64,000 nucleotides of DNA. It comes from Perca fluviatilis. Taxonomy: Eukaryota; Chordata; Actinopteri; Perciformes; Percidae. A model generated the notes under the pieces. The model was not told where the DNA came from, made no database searches, and was given only the letters and a program-made list of their open reading frames with translations. Made by a program: the position numbers and the translations under genes. This document shows, in pieces, positions 25,706-38,875 of this stretch. The stretch covers positions 32,467,998-32,531,997 of the forward strand of contig NC_053112.1 in the NCBI RefSeq assembly GCF_010015445.1. Reading direction: 5' to 3'. Within the stretch, counting starts at the first letter, position 1. Each line of letters starts with the position of its first letter.

Positions 25706-27148
25706 TCAGGGCTTTGCCTTCTGGCTCAGCTCTCTTTTCGTCACAACGGTGCGATAGATTGAATGTAATACCGCACCTGCTGCGCTGATTCTCCAACCAA
25801 TCTCCCGCTCCATTGTCCCCTCACTCGCGAACAAAACCCCAAGGTACTTGAACTCCTTCACTTGGGGTAAGGACTCATTCCCTACCTGGAGAAGGCATTC
25901 CATCGGTTTCCTGCTGAGAACCATGGCCTCAGATTTAGAGGTGCTGATCCTCATCCCAGCCACTTCACACTCGGCTGCGAACCGATCCAGTGAGTGTTGA
26001 AGGTCACAGGCCGATGATGCCATCAGGACCACATCATCTGCAAAGAGCAGCGATGAGATCCCCAGCCCACCGAACTGCAACCCCTCCCCACCCCGACTAT
26101 GCCTTGATATTCTGTCCATAAATATTACAAACAGGATTGGTGACAAAGCGCAGCCCTGGCGGAGGCCAACCCTCACCTGAAATGAGTCCGACTTACTGCC
26201 AAGAACCCGGACACAGCTCTCACTTTGGTCGTACAGAGATTGGATGGCCCTGAGAAGAGACCTCCTCACCCCATACTCCCGCAGCACCTCCCACAGTATC
26301 TCCCGGGGGACCAGGTCACACGCCTTCTCCAGATCCACAAAACACATGGCTCCCTCCAGGATCCTTGCGAGAGTAAAGAGCTGGTCTGTTGTTCCACGAC
26401 CAGGATGGAATCCGCATTGTTCCTCTTCAACCCGAGGTTCAACTATCGGCCGAACCCTCCTTTCCAGCACCTTGGAGTAGACTTTACCAGGGAGGCTGAG
26501 AAGTGTGATACCCCTGTAATTGGCACACACCCTCTGGTCCCCCTTTTTAAAAAGGGGAACCACCACCCCAGTCTGCCACTCCTTTGGCACTGTCCCAGAC
26601 TTCCACGCAATGTTGAAGAGACGTGTCAACCAGGACAGCCCCTCCACACCCAGAGCCTTGAGCATTTCTGGACGGATCTCATCAATCCCCGTGGCTTTGC
26701 CACTGTGGAGTTGTTTGACTACATCAGTGACTTCCGCCTGGGAAATTGACGACAATCCCCCATCATCCTCTAGCTCTGCCTCTAACATAGAGGGCATATT
26801 AGTCGGATTCAGGAGTTCCTCAAAGTGCTCCTTCCACCGCCCTATTACCTCCACAGTTGAGGTCAACAGTGTCCCCTCCTTACTGTACACAGCTTGGATG
26901 GTTCCCCACTTCCCCCTCCTGAGGTGGCGAACAGTTTTCCAGAAGCACTTTGGTGCCGACCGAAAGTCCTTCTCCATGTCTTCTCCAAACTTCTCCCACA
27001 CCCGCTGCTTTGTCTCTTTCACGGCAGAGGCTGCAGCCCTCGGGCCCTTCGGTACCATGCAACTGCCTCCGGAGTCCTCTGGGATAACATATCCCGGAAA
27101 GACTCCTTCTTCAGTCGGACGGCTTCCCTGACCACCGGTGTCCACCAT
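25706..27148 (-). pseudogene. LINE reverse transcriptase fragment
   Basis: The largest surviving LINE frame, about 480 codons. RT motifs are present in order: VVVPLFKKGD and NYRGITLLSLPGKVYSK (fingers), EEEQCGFHPGRGTTDQLF, MCFVDLEKACD (motif A Asp), LRQGCALSPILF (motif B) and LLFADDVVLMAS (motif C; FADD codons at 26033-26044), then KEFKYLGVLF. The catalytic Asp residues look intact. Between LARILEGA and MCFVDLEKA the spacing looks short for the family, suggesting a small in-frame deletion. The frame is lost near the QKAKP end. Residues before AAASAVKETKQ are frameshifted read-through. Confidence 0.88.
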
Positions 27149-27462
27149 GGTGTTCGTGGGTTACCGCCCCTTGAGGCACCTAAGACCCTAAGACCACAGC
27201 TCCTCGCCGCAGCTTCAGCAATAGAAACTTTGAACATTGTCCACTCGGGTTCAATGCCCCCAGCCTCCACAGGGATGCACAAAAAGCTCCGCCGGAGGTG
27301 TGAGTTGAAAGTCTGTCGGACAGGGGCCTCCTCCAGACGTTCCCAATTTACCCGCACTACCCGTTTGGGCTTACCCAAAGTCTTCCCCCACCCCCTGACC
27401 CAACTCACCACCAGATGGTGATCGGTTGACAGCTCCGCCCCTCTCTTCACCCGAGTGTCCAA
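27019..27462 (-). pseudogene. LINE linker fragment between endonuclease and RT
   Basis: This frame continues the endonuclease ORF after a frameshift. It contains the endonuclease end motif ELSTDHHLVVSWVRGW (the terminal SDHH-like histidine motif) and a linker with REAVRLKKESFRDMLSQRTP. Around 27060 the frame shifts again, into the one encoding AAASAVKETKQRVWEKFGE. The overlap with both neighbours shows single-base indels rather than large deletions. Confidence 0.8.
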
Positions 27463-28445
27463 AACATACGGCTCAGATCAGATGAAACGATTATAAAATC
27501 GATCATTGACCGTTGGCCTAGGGTGCTCTGGTACCAAGTACACTTATGAGCATCCCTATGTTCAAACATGGTGTTTGTTATAGACAATCCATGACTAGCA
27601 CAGAAGTCCAACAACAAACAACCACTCTGGTTTAGATCAGGGAGGCCGTTCCTCCCAATCACGCCTCTCCAGGTGTCTCCATCATTGCCCACGTGCACGT
27701 TGAAGTCCCCCAGCAGAACAATGGAGTCCCCCACTGGAGCCCCATGCAGGACTCCACTCAAGGTCTCCAAGAAGGCCGAATACTCCGAACTCCTGTTTGG
27801 TGCATATGCACAAACAACAGTCAGAGTTTTACCTCCCACCACCCGCAGGCGTAGGGAGGCGACCCTCTCGTCCACCGGGGTAAACTCCAACGTAGCGGCG
27901 CTCAGCCGGGGGCTTGTGAGTATCCCCACACCCGCCCGGCGTCTCACACCCTGGGCAACTCCGGAGAAGAAAAGAGTCCAACCCCTATCCAGGAGTATGG
28001 TTCCAGAACCGAGACTGTGCGTAGAGGTAAGCCCCACCAGATCTAACCGGTAGCGCTCCACCTCCCGCACCAGTTCCGGCTCCTTCCCCCACAGAGAGGT
28101 GACGTTCCACGTCCCCAGAGCCAGCGTCTGCTGCCCAGGTCTGGTCCGTCGAGGCCCCTGACCTTCACTGCCCCCCGTGTGGCAGCGCACCCGACCCCAG
28201 CGGTTCCTCCCACAGGTGGTGGGCCTATGGGCTGGAGAGATGGGGGCCACGTAGCTTTTTCGGGCTGTGCCCGACCGGGCTCCATGGCAAACCCGGCCAC
28301 CAGACGCTCGCTGACAAGCCCGCCATCTGGGCCTGGCTCCAGACAGGGGCCCTGGGCTTCCTCCGGGCAGGGTCACTTCACCTCTTCCTCGTTGTTTCAT
28401 AGGGTTTTTGAACCATTCTTTGTCTGGCCCCTCACCTGAGACCAC
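27447..28445 (-). pseudogene. LINE endonuclease-domain fragment
   Basis: This open frame holds the target-nicking endonuclease of the LINE. Visible signatures are [13 protein letters not shown] near the domain start, VCAYAPN, the catalytic-loop motif [16 protein letters not shown] and [12 protein letters not shown] at the end. The N-terminal ~95 residues are basic and low in complexity and may be UTR read-through. The frame is lost at about 27455, where the continuing sequence [15 protein letters not shown] lies in a different frame. It is a decayed transposon gene, not a host gene. Confidence 0.85.
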
Positions 28446-28829
28446 TTTGCCTTGGGAGACCCTACCAGGAGCACAAAGCTCCAGACAACACAGGCCTCAG
28501 GTTCATAGAGACACACAAACCTCTCCACCACGATTAGGTGATGGTTCCCGGAGAGGCCCCGACCATGGCTCTGAAATATTAGTAGCCTAAGTGTTGATAA
28601 ATCCATGGCGCTGTCCGTGGTGCTGAAGTAGTAGACAGATTTGTAATTGCGACTTTTTCTCTGAGACACGCCCTTCTGTCAGTTTTATCTTAGAGCTATA
28701 ATATTCTGAACTATATAGCTGGGGGGCTATTAAAAAACTTAAAAAAGCAGGTGAACAAAACAAACCAAGTGTATTTCCACTGTAAAAAAAAAGGGAAGAA
28801 GGCAAGGCAAGGAGACAAGAAGCATTGAC

Positions 28830-29025
28830 TTCATAAAGCAACCAGTGAATGCTGTTACTTTCAAACAAAGCCTAGCTTAGCCAAAGCTAGTCTTTTCCCC
28901 CTGCTTTGAGTGTTTATACTAAGCTAAGCTAAGCGGCGTATGGCTGTAGTATATACAGACATGATCTTCTCATCTAATTCTCAGCAAGTAAGCAAACACA
29001 CATATTTTCCAAAACTAGAATTATT
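28830..29025 (+). repeat. Dispersed fish repeat (AAGCTAAGCTAAGC type)
   Basis: TTATACTAAGCTAAGCTAAG then CATGATCTTCTCATCTAATT and CTCAGCAAGTAAGCAAAC follow the order of a repeat often seen in teleost intergenic DNA. Confidence 0.5.
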
Positions 29026-32000
29026 GTCTATGCTATTGTTGAGAATTTAGCTTACTAAAGAAAGCAGTTACTAATCTTTCTGTTTTATTTATTGAATTGA
29101 TTCTTTATTACCACAGGACACTTTTTGTTGATTAACAAATCCTCTTCCTCTCTTTAAAAATAGACTTCCTTTCATCCAAGTGGTTACTGTTCATATTTAC
29201 AGAGCAACATGCTTTACTAATATCATGTTATTTGAGGATTAGAAAACCCTGGCATCTCTACTTTTATTATTAAGTATTTTCTTAAAGCCCCCAAACAATC
29301 TGCTAGGTTTGTTTGATCAGACAGTGGTTACAATGTGTGCCATAGAGAACAAATCAAGAAGGTCCCTTTGAAAAAAATATACCCTTTCATATTCTCAAAC
29401 TGTACTAAGTCTGCACTGCCAGAGTTTGCAGACGGGAGAAGATGAAAGTTTTACTTTTATGTTAATTGTTTGGCGGGTAAAATCCACCGAGGACCTGGTA
29501 TGGGTGTCGACGCTGATATTGAACATCTGTTATGTGCAATGAAGTGTTTTATACATTTAGGAATACTTACGTAAAAAAGTTAAAAAAGTAGATGAGACTT
29601 TCTCCTTTGGTAGAAGCTGGAGCTCAGTTATCATGCTGGCAGGCACTGTGGATTAAAGAAAAAGTGAACTCTGAGAGGAAAAAGGAAAACTGTACCTTTG
29701 GTGTCTATTGACAGACATAATTCACAGGGCCGGGCTCAAAGTCCTCCCAGCAGGAAACACTTGTTGTGATTTGTGAAGTGAGTTTGGTGGAGTGAAAATA
29801 ACTCATGACTCACCAGTTAAAGTCACCACTCTACCAGAAATACAGGTCTTTGTCTAATTCAAGTGCATGCATTGTATTGCAATTGACATGTTAAAGGGTC
29901 ACTTTACAAAAAAGTATTTTCTTAGTTATTTCAAGTCAGTTTGCAATTGCCTGACAATCAGGGGATCTGCGGTACTTTCCAAACAGAATAGGCCTATGTG
30001 AGTCACTTGATCAGCTATACAATAACATCACACAGTTCAACATCTGATACCGAAAAAATAAGAAAAGTTACTGACAAGAATGTGATTGAAGTTGCTGTAA
30101 AATCAAAGATTTATATTTTAATATCTAATACCTTCTTTATCTTCTTCATTAAAACCTCCTCTTCTCCCATGTTTTGTGCATCCTCAGTCCCATTCTGACC
30201 TACAGAAGCATATTGCTACATGAATTATCTCTTTGATTGCCTGTGTAGGAGGGACATTTACAGTAACGAGGAACCTGGGAACAGGATTTACTGTTCCATA
30301 TGCCCTCAAATGACATTACTTGAAGTGATGATGATGACAGCCATAAATTGGTCCTGATGGCCCACAACATATAAAACCTGCATAGGATTTGTTTTGCACA
30401 CTGCTGGCCCACCAAGGCTTGCTTGATAAACCATTTCATCACTTTCAATTAGACCACTGCAATGTGACTTCTGTGATAAAAAAATATTACAGCAAATTGC
30501 GTCAAATGCCTTCATCCACTGTTAGCAGCTCCATGTTGAATGTTCTCTAAATATTTCGGGAGGAATATTAATGGGAATATCCCCCACTCTACTATGTTGT
30601 TTTCGGCCTGTCACTCTCTATCTCCTGTAGAGGCATCATTCCTCATCTACACTGTCATCCCAGCACATGTTCCATTTACCACGCATTAATCTCACTCAGC
30701 TTCACAACATTCTCTCTTGTCTTGTCCTTTGGGATACGACAGAAAAACATGCTGCCAAAATGTGCTGTGGCTGCAGTGCTAAATGCTAAATGGGAACTCA
30801 TAACAGCAATCCAAAATTTGTATCACTTACAAATGGTATCAGTGGTCCAAAATTCAGTGTTACAGTATACCCCAAGTTCAATATCGCAGTGTCCCAGCAA
30901 GGCTTTTATAAAGTCTTCTCAATGCTCCTGAGCTAACCTTTTGATAAGCCCTCGAGACAGTGTAAATTAAAGGCATTAAATCATGATTTGGTGGTGTGTG
31001 AGGGTGCTCATGGAGACATCCCCTTCACAGTCTAGTGGTCAGGGTGGAGGTGTGTGGTGGTCAGTGCAGACAGGTCATCCCACTGCTGTGACGGATGGCT
31101 TTCATCAAGGGGCCCATGGGCTCACTGGGGAAATGTGCATGGAGACTGCTGCCAAAGGAGCTGATATTTATCTACCAGCAGCCCTACCAGGCAGGACGCA
31201 GGAAGACAGAAGCAGAGATGGAGAGTTAAGCGAGGAAAGCCACAGAAGAGTGGTGACTTCTGTATTAAAAGCTATTACTGAGCAGCTCCTGAATGCACTG
31301 TACAAATTTTTGGTTACTGGCAATGTAGAAAGGAGGTCTAATCCTAAGTGCGATTTCAGCTCGGAAACATATATTCGTACAACGTGCCTCCCAGCAGTCC
31401 CTCGCTGCTCTAATTCAATGGCAAATGGAGACATCCTGAGTTTGAAATGAAGCCAATTAGCGGAGGCACAGCTGATTTAAAGCACTGATTGAGGGAGATG
31501 TGCCGTGCTCAATCTTGGATCTATTCTCTCACTGCAGACCTGCCTCAGCTTGGGCTGCCATTAATATCCCATGAGGCATTGGGGCACGCTCCTGGCCAGC
31601 AGCCACATTCCCAGTTATCTGTTTAAACAATTTTGTAGGCTATTTCAAGAGGAGGGAACTTGCTGGCCATGCCTTTTCGCTGCTGTTATGGCAACAGCCC
31701 AGTTCATCTTAAACATAACACAGGGAGGGGACCCAATATCCAAAGCTTTGCACAGTCAACATTTTGAAAGAGAATGTTTTTTAAATAATTCTATTTTTTT
31801 ATATTTTGTGTTTAATGCCAGTTTATGATATTTTATTTGCACTGTTGCCTTGAACTAAGCTCAAGGTTGTAATGACAAATAACCCCCAAAACATTGCTAA
31901 TATATGAAAGATAAAAAAAAGGTATTTTATAATATCATACCATTTTATCTTGGAGCAGTCATGGGCATTTTTATTTATCTCAGAGTGCACTAATGCAAGT

Positions 32001-32439
32001 GTTTTGCTGCTAGTCTGATATAATAGAATGATATTGTCGTTAGGAGAGAAACTTGCATGAGTGACTCTAATTTGAATTTGTTCAATCCTGAAAATAATTG
32101 CTTATCTCTGTAACCGCTCCTAAATACTTTATAGGATCCCTTAATCCTTGATAGCTGTGTAATTGTTGCAGGATTGGAAATGCAGGGAGTGCAATATAGA
32201 AATGCATATGAATAATGTGATGTTAATGAATGGCACCTAGGTTAATAAGACTTTTCAGGCTGCACAGCCCACAGTAGTGTAAAAATTAGGAGACTGAGAC
32301 TAGCTGTTATCATTCATTTCATTCATCTAACTCACTGTAATTATAGAAAGTTTGTTTTGTTGCGTCATTAAATAGTTAAGTATGGACATTTTAGAAATTA
32401 ATATCATTATCCGTGGTATTTATATATCTCTGTAAAATA

Positions 32440-32830
32440 TCTCTACATTTATTACATTGATTGGCATAACATTTTTGTAAAGACATTTATGAACACCAGA
32501 GTATTAATTCTATTGACTTTGACAATCTCCTGACTTTTCCTCCAACATGACGTTGGCGTTTGTGGTTTTGAGTGAAATATACAACTATTGGATGGAATGC
32601 TGTGACATTTTTGTGACCAAATATCAGTAAAACTAAAGATATTCCCATCAGCTTCAACTGTCACCTGGACTTTGTGTTCAGTGCTAATTAGCATATTAGC
32701 ACGACGAAACTAAGATGATGAACTTGGCAAACATGTTAGCATTGACCTTGTAAGCATGTTAGCATGCTGACGTTAGCATTTAGCTCAAAGCACAGCCTCA
32801 CGGAGCTGCTACTAGGGTTGCTGTATAGCC
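32440..32830 (+). repeat. Dispersed fish repeat (TTAGCATGCTGACGTTAGC type)
   Basis: The segment carries ACAACTATTGGATGGAATGC, then GCATGTTAGCATGCTGACGT and TAGCATTTAGCTCAAAGCAC, then CAGCCTCACGGAGCTGCT. These are landmarks of a long non-coding repeat common in teleosts. The exact ends are uncertain. Confidence 0.55.
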
Positions 32831-34293
32831 TACTCTACGATAACGACTTGCTGCTGGAAGAAAGTTCTAGAAAATGTATTTAAACATAAATATAGTTTTA
32901 AAAAATTACCCAACTACAAATAGGGCTCTGCACAACTGAAATTAATTGACTGAACTTTAAAATAATGGCATGTTTGGTGTCCATCTTTCCCTGCTGTGAA
33001 ACTTTACGTAATGATTATGTTATGTAATGACTTTGACATTGCAGTTTGTCATTTGATAATTGAGACCCTTGCTGCTTTAAATACCATTGCATTTTTAGTA
33101 ATTGATGTGCCTGCAATTTAGGCACCAACTCTTTGACCACTTTAAAACTCCATTAGTTGCTTCATGTTGCTTTGTAAAGTCAAATACAAGTGGCAATTGT
33201 CAGACCTCTTTTAAAGCTGACCCATAATTCTAATTAACTTTCATCTTAAAATGACACACCGGTCTAGCTAACTTTATGATGAGGATTTAATTACGTCAAA
33301 GTCCTTTACATCTGCTAATATTTTGTGCAGTCACTGCATCTAATATCATGAATGTTTAATGGCAAGCCCTGAAATTAAGATGCATAGTTAATAAATAAGT
33401 TGTAATTGATGCAAAACAACTTTTTTATATTCACTTAAAAAGGACTGATAGTTTAATCTATGTCATGATGATATTTAGAGTGAAGAGGCAGACATGTCTT
33501 AGATCCTTTCAGTTTGATATTCGGCACTTTGCTGAGTCCCGAAGCACTGCTTACAGCTGCATATGTTCTTGGCTTTTTCTGTTACCAGTGTGAACAGTTG
33601 CACCTTAGAAAAGCTATTCAAATGGATATGTCACTAATTAGCTCCCAGCAATCCACAACCTGTGTGAAGGCTGAGAACTTCTGTGTAATCAGCAGGTAAA
33701 TATTTGAATATGACGTTATTTATTTTTAATAAATAATAATAAAATGCAAAATGTTTACATCACATTGATGTGCTTGATTATTGACTGCTCTAACTCTGTT
33801 TTTGTTTTACTCCAAATGTGTTCACTAAGAAATGCTTTCAATTTACAATGATGCAAGCTAATTTATTGATTGTAGTCTATTTAACAAACTATAGTGGCAA
33901 ATACAGTTTTTTTTCAGTAATGGGAAAACAAATAGCAATACAACAAAACACAAATATAACTTTAGTCCAGAATCGTCTTCACAGATTCTCTATTAGTATG
34001 TTACTGTAATGGGAGGAGTGACAAGGGAGTGCACGTTATCAGGATCAGCCAAATAGTCTGATTTTCTTTTCAAGAGACACACATTGGGATGCTACTATGC
34101 CCTTAAGAGAATTCACATTAATGCATATGTAATGGGATGATGAATATTGTATCAATGTCGCCAAATGAAAATGCAGAGATGTTAGCAGTGCCAGAAATCT
34201 GAGCCCAGCAACCTAGACAGTGTATGCAAAATAGTTTGAATTCACTCTCTATTACTAAAACTGAGTTCCAGCAGCCCACACATGCAGAGAAAT

Positions 34294-34299
<6 letters not shown>

Positions 34300-34328
<29 letters not shown>
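34300..34328 (+). repeat. Short (CA)n microsatellite
   Basis: About 14 CA units with one CG step near the end. Confidence 0.9.
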
Positions 34329-34333
<5 letters not shown>

Positions 34334-34474
34334 GTGTGTTTCCAAACCAAAGTGACACACAGACAAGATATGAGCATTATGTGAAAGAAAGTAGAAATAT
34401 TTTTTATTGTGGTGGAAAAAAATCACATCCCCATAGGTTTAAACATTTGTTAGGGTTAAGACATTATCTAAAGG

Positions 34475-34609
<135 letters not shown>

Positions 34610-34611
34610 TG

Positions 34612-34766
34612 CAGTGACTGGAAGAGTAGGAATGCCTTGATAGAAAGGAAGGGAAAGAGGACTCATCTTTGAGCTGTGTAAACAAGCTTGTGGAAAAAAT
34701 AAATTCCATTCTGCATTTTTCTCCTGTCCACCTACAGTCTACAGTATATACTGTACACACAATACT
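34612..34766 (+). repeat. Duplicated ~150-bp block next to (GT)n, copy 2
   Basis: Same block as 22960-23112 with few differences. It is flanked on both sides by GT tracts. The first ~20 bp of the block occur again after the second tract at 34883-34905. Confidence 0.88.
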
Positions 34767-34770
34767 ATAT

Positions 34771-34886
<116 letters not shown>

Positions 34887-34919
34887 GACTGGAAGAGGAG
34901 GAATATACACTGTGTACAC

Positions 34920-34957
34920 ACAGTATACACTGCGCGCGCACACACAGTGTATACTGT
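34920..34957. repeat. Perfect 13-bp inverted repeat with Z-DNA-prone loop
   Basis: ACAGTATACACTG (34920-34932) and CAGTGTATACTGT (34945-34957) are exact reverse complements around a 12-bp CGCGCGCACACA-type loop. Confidence 0.85.
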
Positions 34958-37900
34958 ATGCGTCCTTGCTGGTGGGTGGCAAATTCCGCATTTGAAGCCA
35001 GAGAGTGTGTGCCCACTAACATGATCACTTGACAGGACATGCAATTTGTAATTTTAAAGGAACGTTAAGATCCTCTCAATCTCCACGAAGTAACGTTTTT
35101 CTCCACTTATTATTTCATCAGCGCCAAAATGGTGAAGTCACATGTTCAATCTGACTCTAAAAGATTGGCCTGGAGGTTTTTGAAACACCAGAAGCCTTTC
35201 AAGAGAATAGTAGACTGTGAGGATTTATAATTATATTCCAAACATGGCAATACATTTAATTACACTTTACTCTTATTCCTTCTGTCTTTCCTTCCCAGCT
35301 TTCTGGTCCTTCATCTCTTCCTTCATTTCTTCCTTCCTTCCTTGGAAAAAGTTACCCCAGTTAAGGCAGATGTAGGTATGACTGTCTTATGCTCTCTACT
35401 TGTAGGTGTGTTAATCAGTGAGTTTAGCCTAGATTAGCTGAATTCATGAATATCAGTGGGATCAGTAACAGCTCCTCTTACGAGGAAATTACACTTTTTG
35501 CAACTGACCTTTCCCTAAACCCCTCCCCTGAACAGTGATTGTCCAATCTTAGTTCACTAACTATAACAGCAGGTCTGTCAACTGGCTCTAGTAAGATTAC
35601 TAGTAAGATCTGATTTTATTTTTTTTTCATATTATACTTAACATTAGGACTAATAGCCATGATTTTATTATGCATTTAGCCATCTAGCATGTTGCATATT
35701 TTACAATTTCTCTTTTTAAAACAAGTCAGCTGGAAACATTAAAAGGTCAGTTTTAGTTGAGGTTTTCAAACGCAAGGAGCTAGAGATAGCTTGATTAGCT
35801 AGCTACCTACAGCTGATAAAATTTAGTAGCAACAGTTGTCACTTTAGCTGGCAAAATTGACGATTGTTGCAGATATTGAGTGGGAAACCTGCAACTGGAA
35901 CCCCTACTGCATTTTATAAAATTAAATTGCATATTAAACTGAGCTTCAAATAATGTGTAGGGCAGCCTAAAGCCTTTACACATACATTTGTATGGTGTAT
36001 ACAATACTAAGCTATTAAAATAATAATTGTTTAACATACATCATGTTTTAATGTAAAATTATTTATTTTTTTATTATTAGTTTATTTGTCAGGGACAATT
36101 CAGCACACATTATTACATACATAATTATCACAGTCAAAGCCATAACAATATGTGTAAATGTGTTGCATAAAAGGTTTCTAACTAATTGGCTAATTTGCAA
36201 CCCCAGTCCCTGGTCAAGCCTTTCTAAAAAAGATAATCCAAATATAATTTTTAAAAGAACTACATAGTGTGAGTTGAGAATCATGCAGGAGATACATTGT
36301 ATACTAATATATTACATCAACATTTCACAGAGTCGTGACCACATTACACAAAACAGCACATCACGTAACAACACAAACCCCAAGCACCCGGCCGCTCACA
36401 CTTGCTCACCTGTACCCTAACCATAACCTTGGCAGCCATACACAAACAGCCATGCATCTACAGACAATACATTACTACAATGCGGCACAGTGAATCCTTA
36501 ACAGTATCTGTGGATGGCTGCCCCCTTATGAATGAATAATATCTGCAAACCACGTGAAGTCAATGAATACTGGGGCTCACCCTCTGTCCCCAAGGCAGAG
36601 GTAAACCCACAGGCCATTTCTTCCTCTCTCCGGTACCATTCTCAATAAACTAATCAAAGGATTATGTTTAGTTTCTTTGACAAATGTTCACTAGCAAGAA
36701 CCATGCCACAACGATATGTAATTTAAAGGTTTAATGGAACGTAAAGGAGAGGGATGAAACTTCACTTAACTAATTAACTTCATTTCAAACTGCACACAGA
36801 AAAACAAATAAGTAAAAAAGAATCACTGAGAAACCCCACTGTCTATTTGATGGACACACATAACATCTAAGAACAAAGAAGTAACGATCAGTCTGGTAAA
36901 GGAATACCATTACTCGGTTACATCAAACACTAACAAGCTGTGTGGAGCAGCATAGATCCGAAGTCTGCGTTCTAAGTGTCACACGTATCTCTGATCATCC
37001 ACCTGCTTCATTATGGACCTTCGCATGTTACCTCATGCTGTCTGAGTGAGACCTTGAACGAATCTTCCAATAACAGACGGCCATCTCCATAATTACAGTA
37101 CAGAGAAAGAAGACCTGCCATGCATCAAACTCACAGCCCTCATATTGTTAACGCACATATGTCAACTGTTGAATCTGACCCAGATCCAGGGCTTGCTGGT
37201 AATGAAACAGGGGGATGAGGGGTGAGTCAGCCACTGGCCTTTGTTAATTGCATGTCTCACATCGTCCTGGCTGGGACAGTTAATTGGAAAAGATCAAGGG
37301 GATTTGCAGTGTTAATGAGCTTCCCGTGAACCCAAGTCATACTTTGGATACCAGAGGAGCCTTTAGATACCAGAGGAGCAAAACTTTTCATTTCTGGAGA
37401 GATGTGGTCGTGGCTGACTACTGCCTCATCTCCTGTGTTTGGTGTTTGTAGCATTGGCTCACGGGGGGAATAGATGGTCTACTGTAAGCACAGCACCTTT
37501 TAAGCAGAAGTAATCAGTTGTTTATCTCTATCTTGATGTGCGTTCAACATGCATTATGTTGTATTCCACGGTGCTATATACCTTCGAAATACCATTAAAC
37601 ACACTGTGCTAATTTAATTCAAATTTTACAAAGTTTCATATGAATGATGCTATTTCCATTAGGAATCTCTGCTTTGTGTGTTCTGATCATGCCACTGTCT
37701 GAAATTGTCTACTCTGATATAGAAACCACATCGTAGTTAATGAACCATGTCATAGAGAGCAGAGAGAAAATGCTTATCTGTACTTTCCCAGCAGATAATT
37801 ATTCTCATTTCTTGAATAGGTGTGTTTCGCAAACATTTTTACTTGACATTCCCTGACACTTTGGAAATTAGTCTTGTACTAAAGCATTCGTTGCAAGAAA

Positions 37901-38164
37901 TCACAATTATTGTTCACGCTGAGACACCTTCCAGATTGAAAATATTAATTAACATTCAGCACAAAAATACCAGATTAGAAAAGTGGTGCATACAGTGTCA
38001 AAATGCATCTCACAAGCATGAAAGTTCAAATGCATATACAGTAAAACAACTTCATGATGACTGCTATATTAATGTGTTCTTCCTATCAGAGGTGAAAGCC
38101 TAAACACACAATACAACTACAGTTTATTGCATTTCAGAGCATGGCTGTAAATTGACAGTATATC

Positions 38165-38330
38165 CAGTCAAGTCAAGTCAAGTCAATTTATTTATAGAGC
38201 ACATTTAAAACCAACCTAAGCTGAACAAAGTTCTGTACAAAGTTATATTATGTTATAAAAAACAAAGGAAGACAATAAAAACACAGACACAATGAACATG
38301 ATACAAACATCACACTTCAGTACAAATGTC
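38165..38330 (+). repeat. Dispersed fish repeat with AAGTC tail
   Basis: A tandem CAAGT run is followed by CAATTTATTTATAGAGCACA and TTAAAACCAAC. This order is typical of a common fish retroelement end read antisense (its tail is at the left). Confidence 0.5.
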
Positions 38331-38814
38331 CCTAACTGAGTCGAACGCCAAAGAATAAAAATGTGTTTTAACACTAGATTTAAAGATCTCGGCAGTGGGG
38401 GAGGACCTAAACTGAATGGGAAGGTATCCATGTATAATAATGCCATTGCTCTACTGCCCTAAAGGAGTTAGAGTGGTACTATGCAGCTGGCCCTAGAAAT
38501 CATACAGCACTCTGACTATACAATCAATCCACAGCTCAGTGTTGACTCAATCTGTCACCTCCACACTGCAGCCCACTGCACGCACATTCAAACACAGTGA
38601 CAGCGAAAGTTCTAGTTCATGTTGGTATGCAGTTGAAATATCCACATGAATATACAAATTCGAAACAATTCTGATTCTGGCGCACTGATTTTATACGTCA
38701 GTAAAAAGAAAAATCCATTGCTATGCACTTCTACTGATCAGACTTTCAGTTGTTTGTTTAAAAGGGATACGTTCACATTTTTGGATGTATCTTGCCCCTA
38801 CAGTATGTGGTTTG

Positions 38815-38875
38815 AATTCTAAGTTGCTATGGACAAAAGTGTCGACCAAATAAATGTAATTTGATGTAAAGTTGA
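38815..38875 (+). repeat. SINE 3'-tail-like fragment
   Basis: AAGTTGCTATGGACAAAAGT then CGACCAAATAAATGTAATTT resembles the tail region shared by several fish SINEs (GGAYAAAAGYGTCTGCTAAAT). Confidence 0.5.

Larger units (their letters stand above)
25557..28590 (-). mobile_element. Decayed non-LTR retrotransposon (APE endonuclease + reverse transcriptase)
   Basis: Minus-strand LINE running from a 5' UTR near 28590 to an ORF stop at 25557-25559. Recognisable parts in order are the apurinic-type endonuclease, a linker, the reverse transcriptase with FADD, and a short C-terminal scrap ending in LLELLPPRPDTG. It resembles an abundant teleost LINE whose RT contains ISSLLFADDVVL and MRISTSKSEAMVLSRK. 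I do not assign the clade firmly. The frame is broken near 27455, 27060 and 25700. A large 3' coding stretch between VQAAG (~25620) and the terminal IWGPLLELL scrap is missing, so the copy is inactive. Confidence 0.9.

Noticed and set aside
26225..27421. Plus-strand open frames of 78-203 codons
   Set aside because: They are antisense shadows of the minus-strand LINE, which has recognisable RT motifs in the opposite direction.
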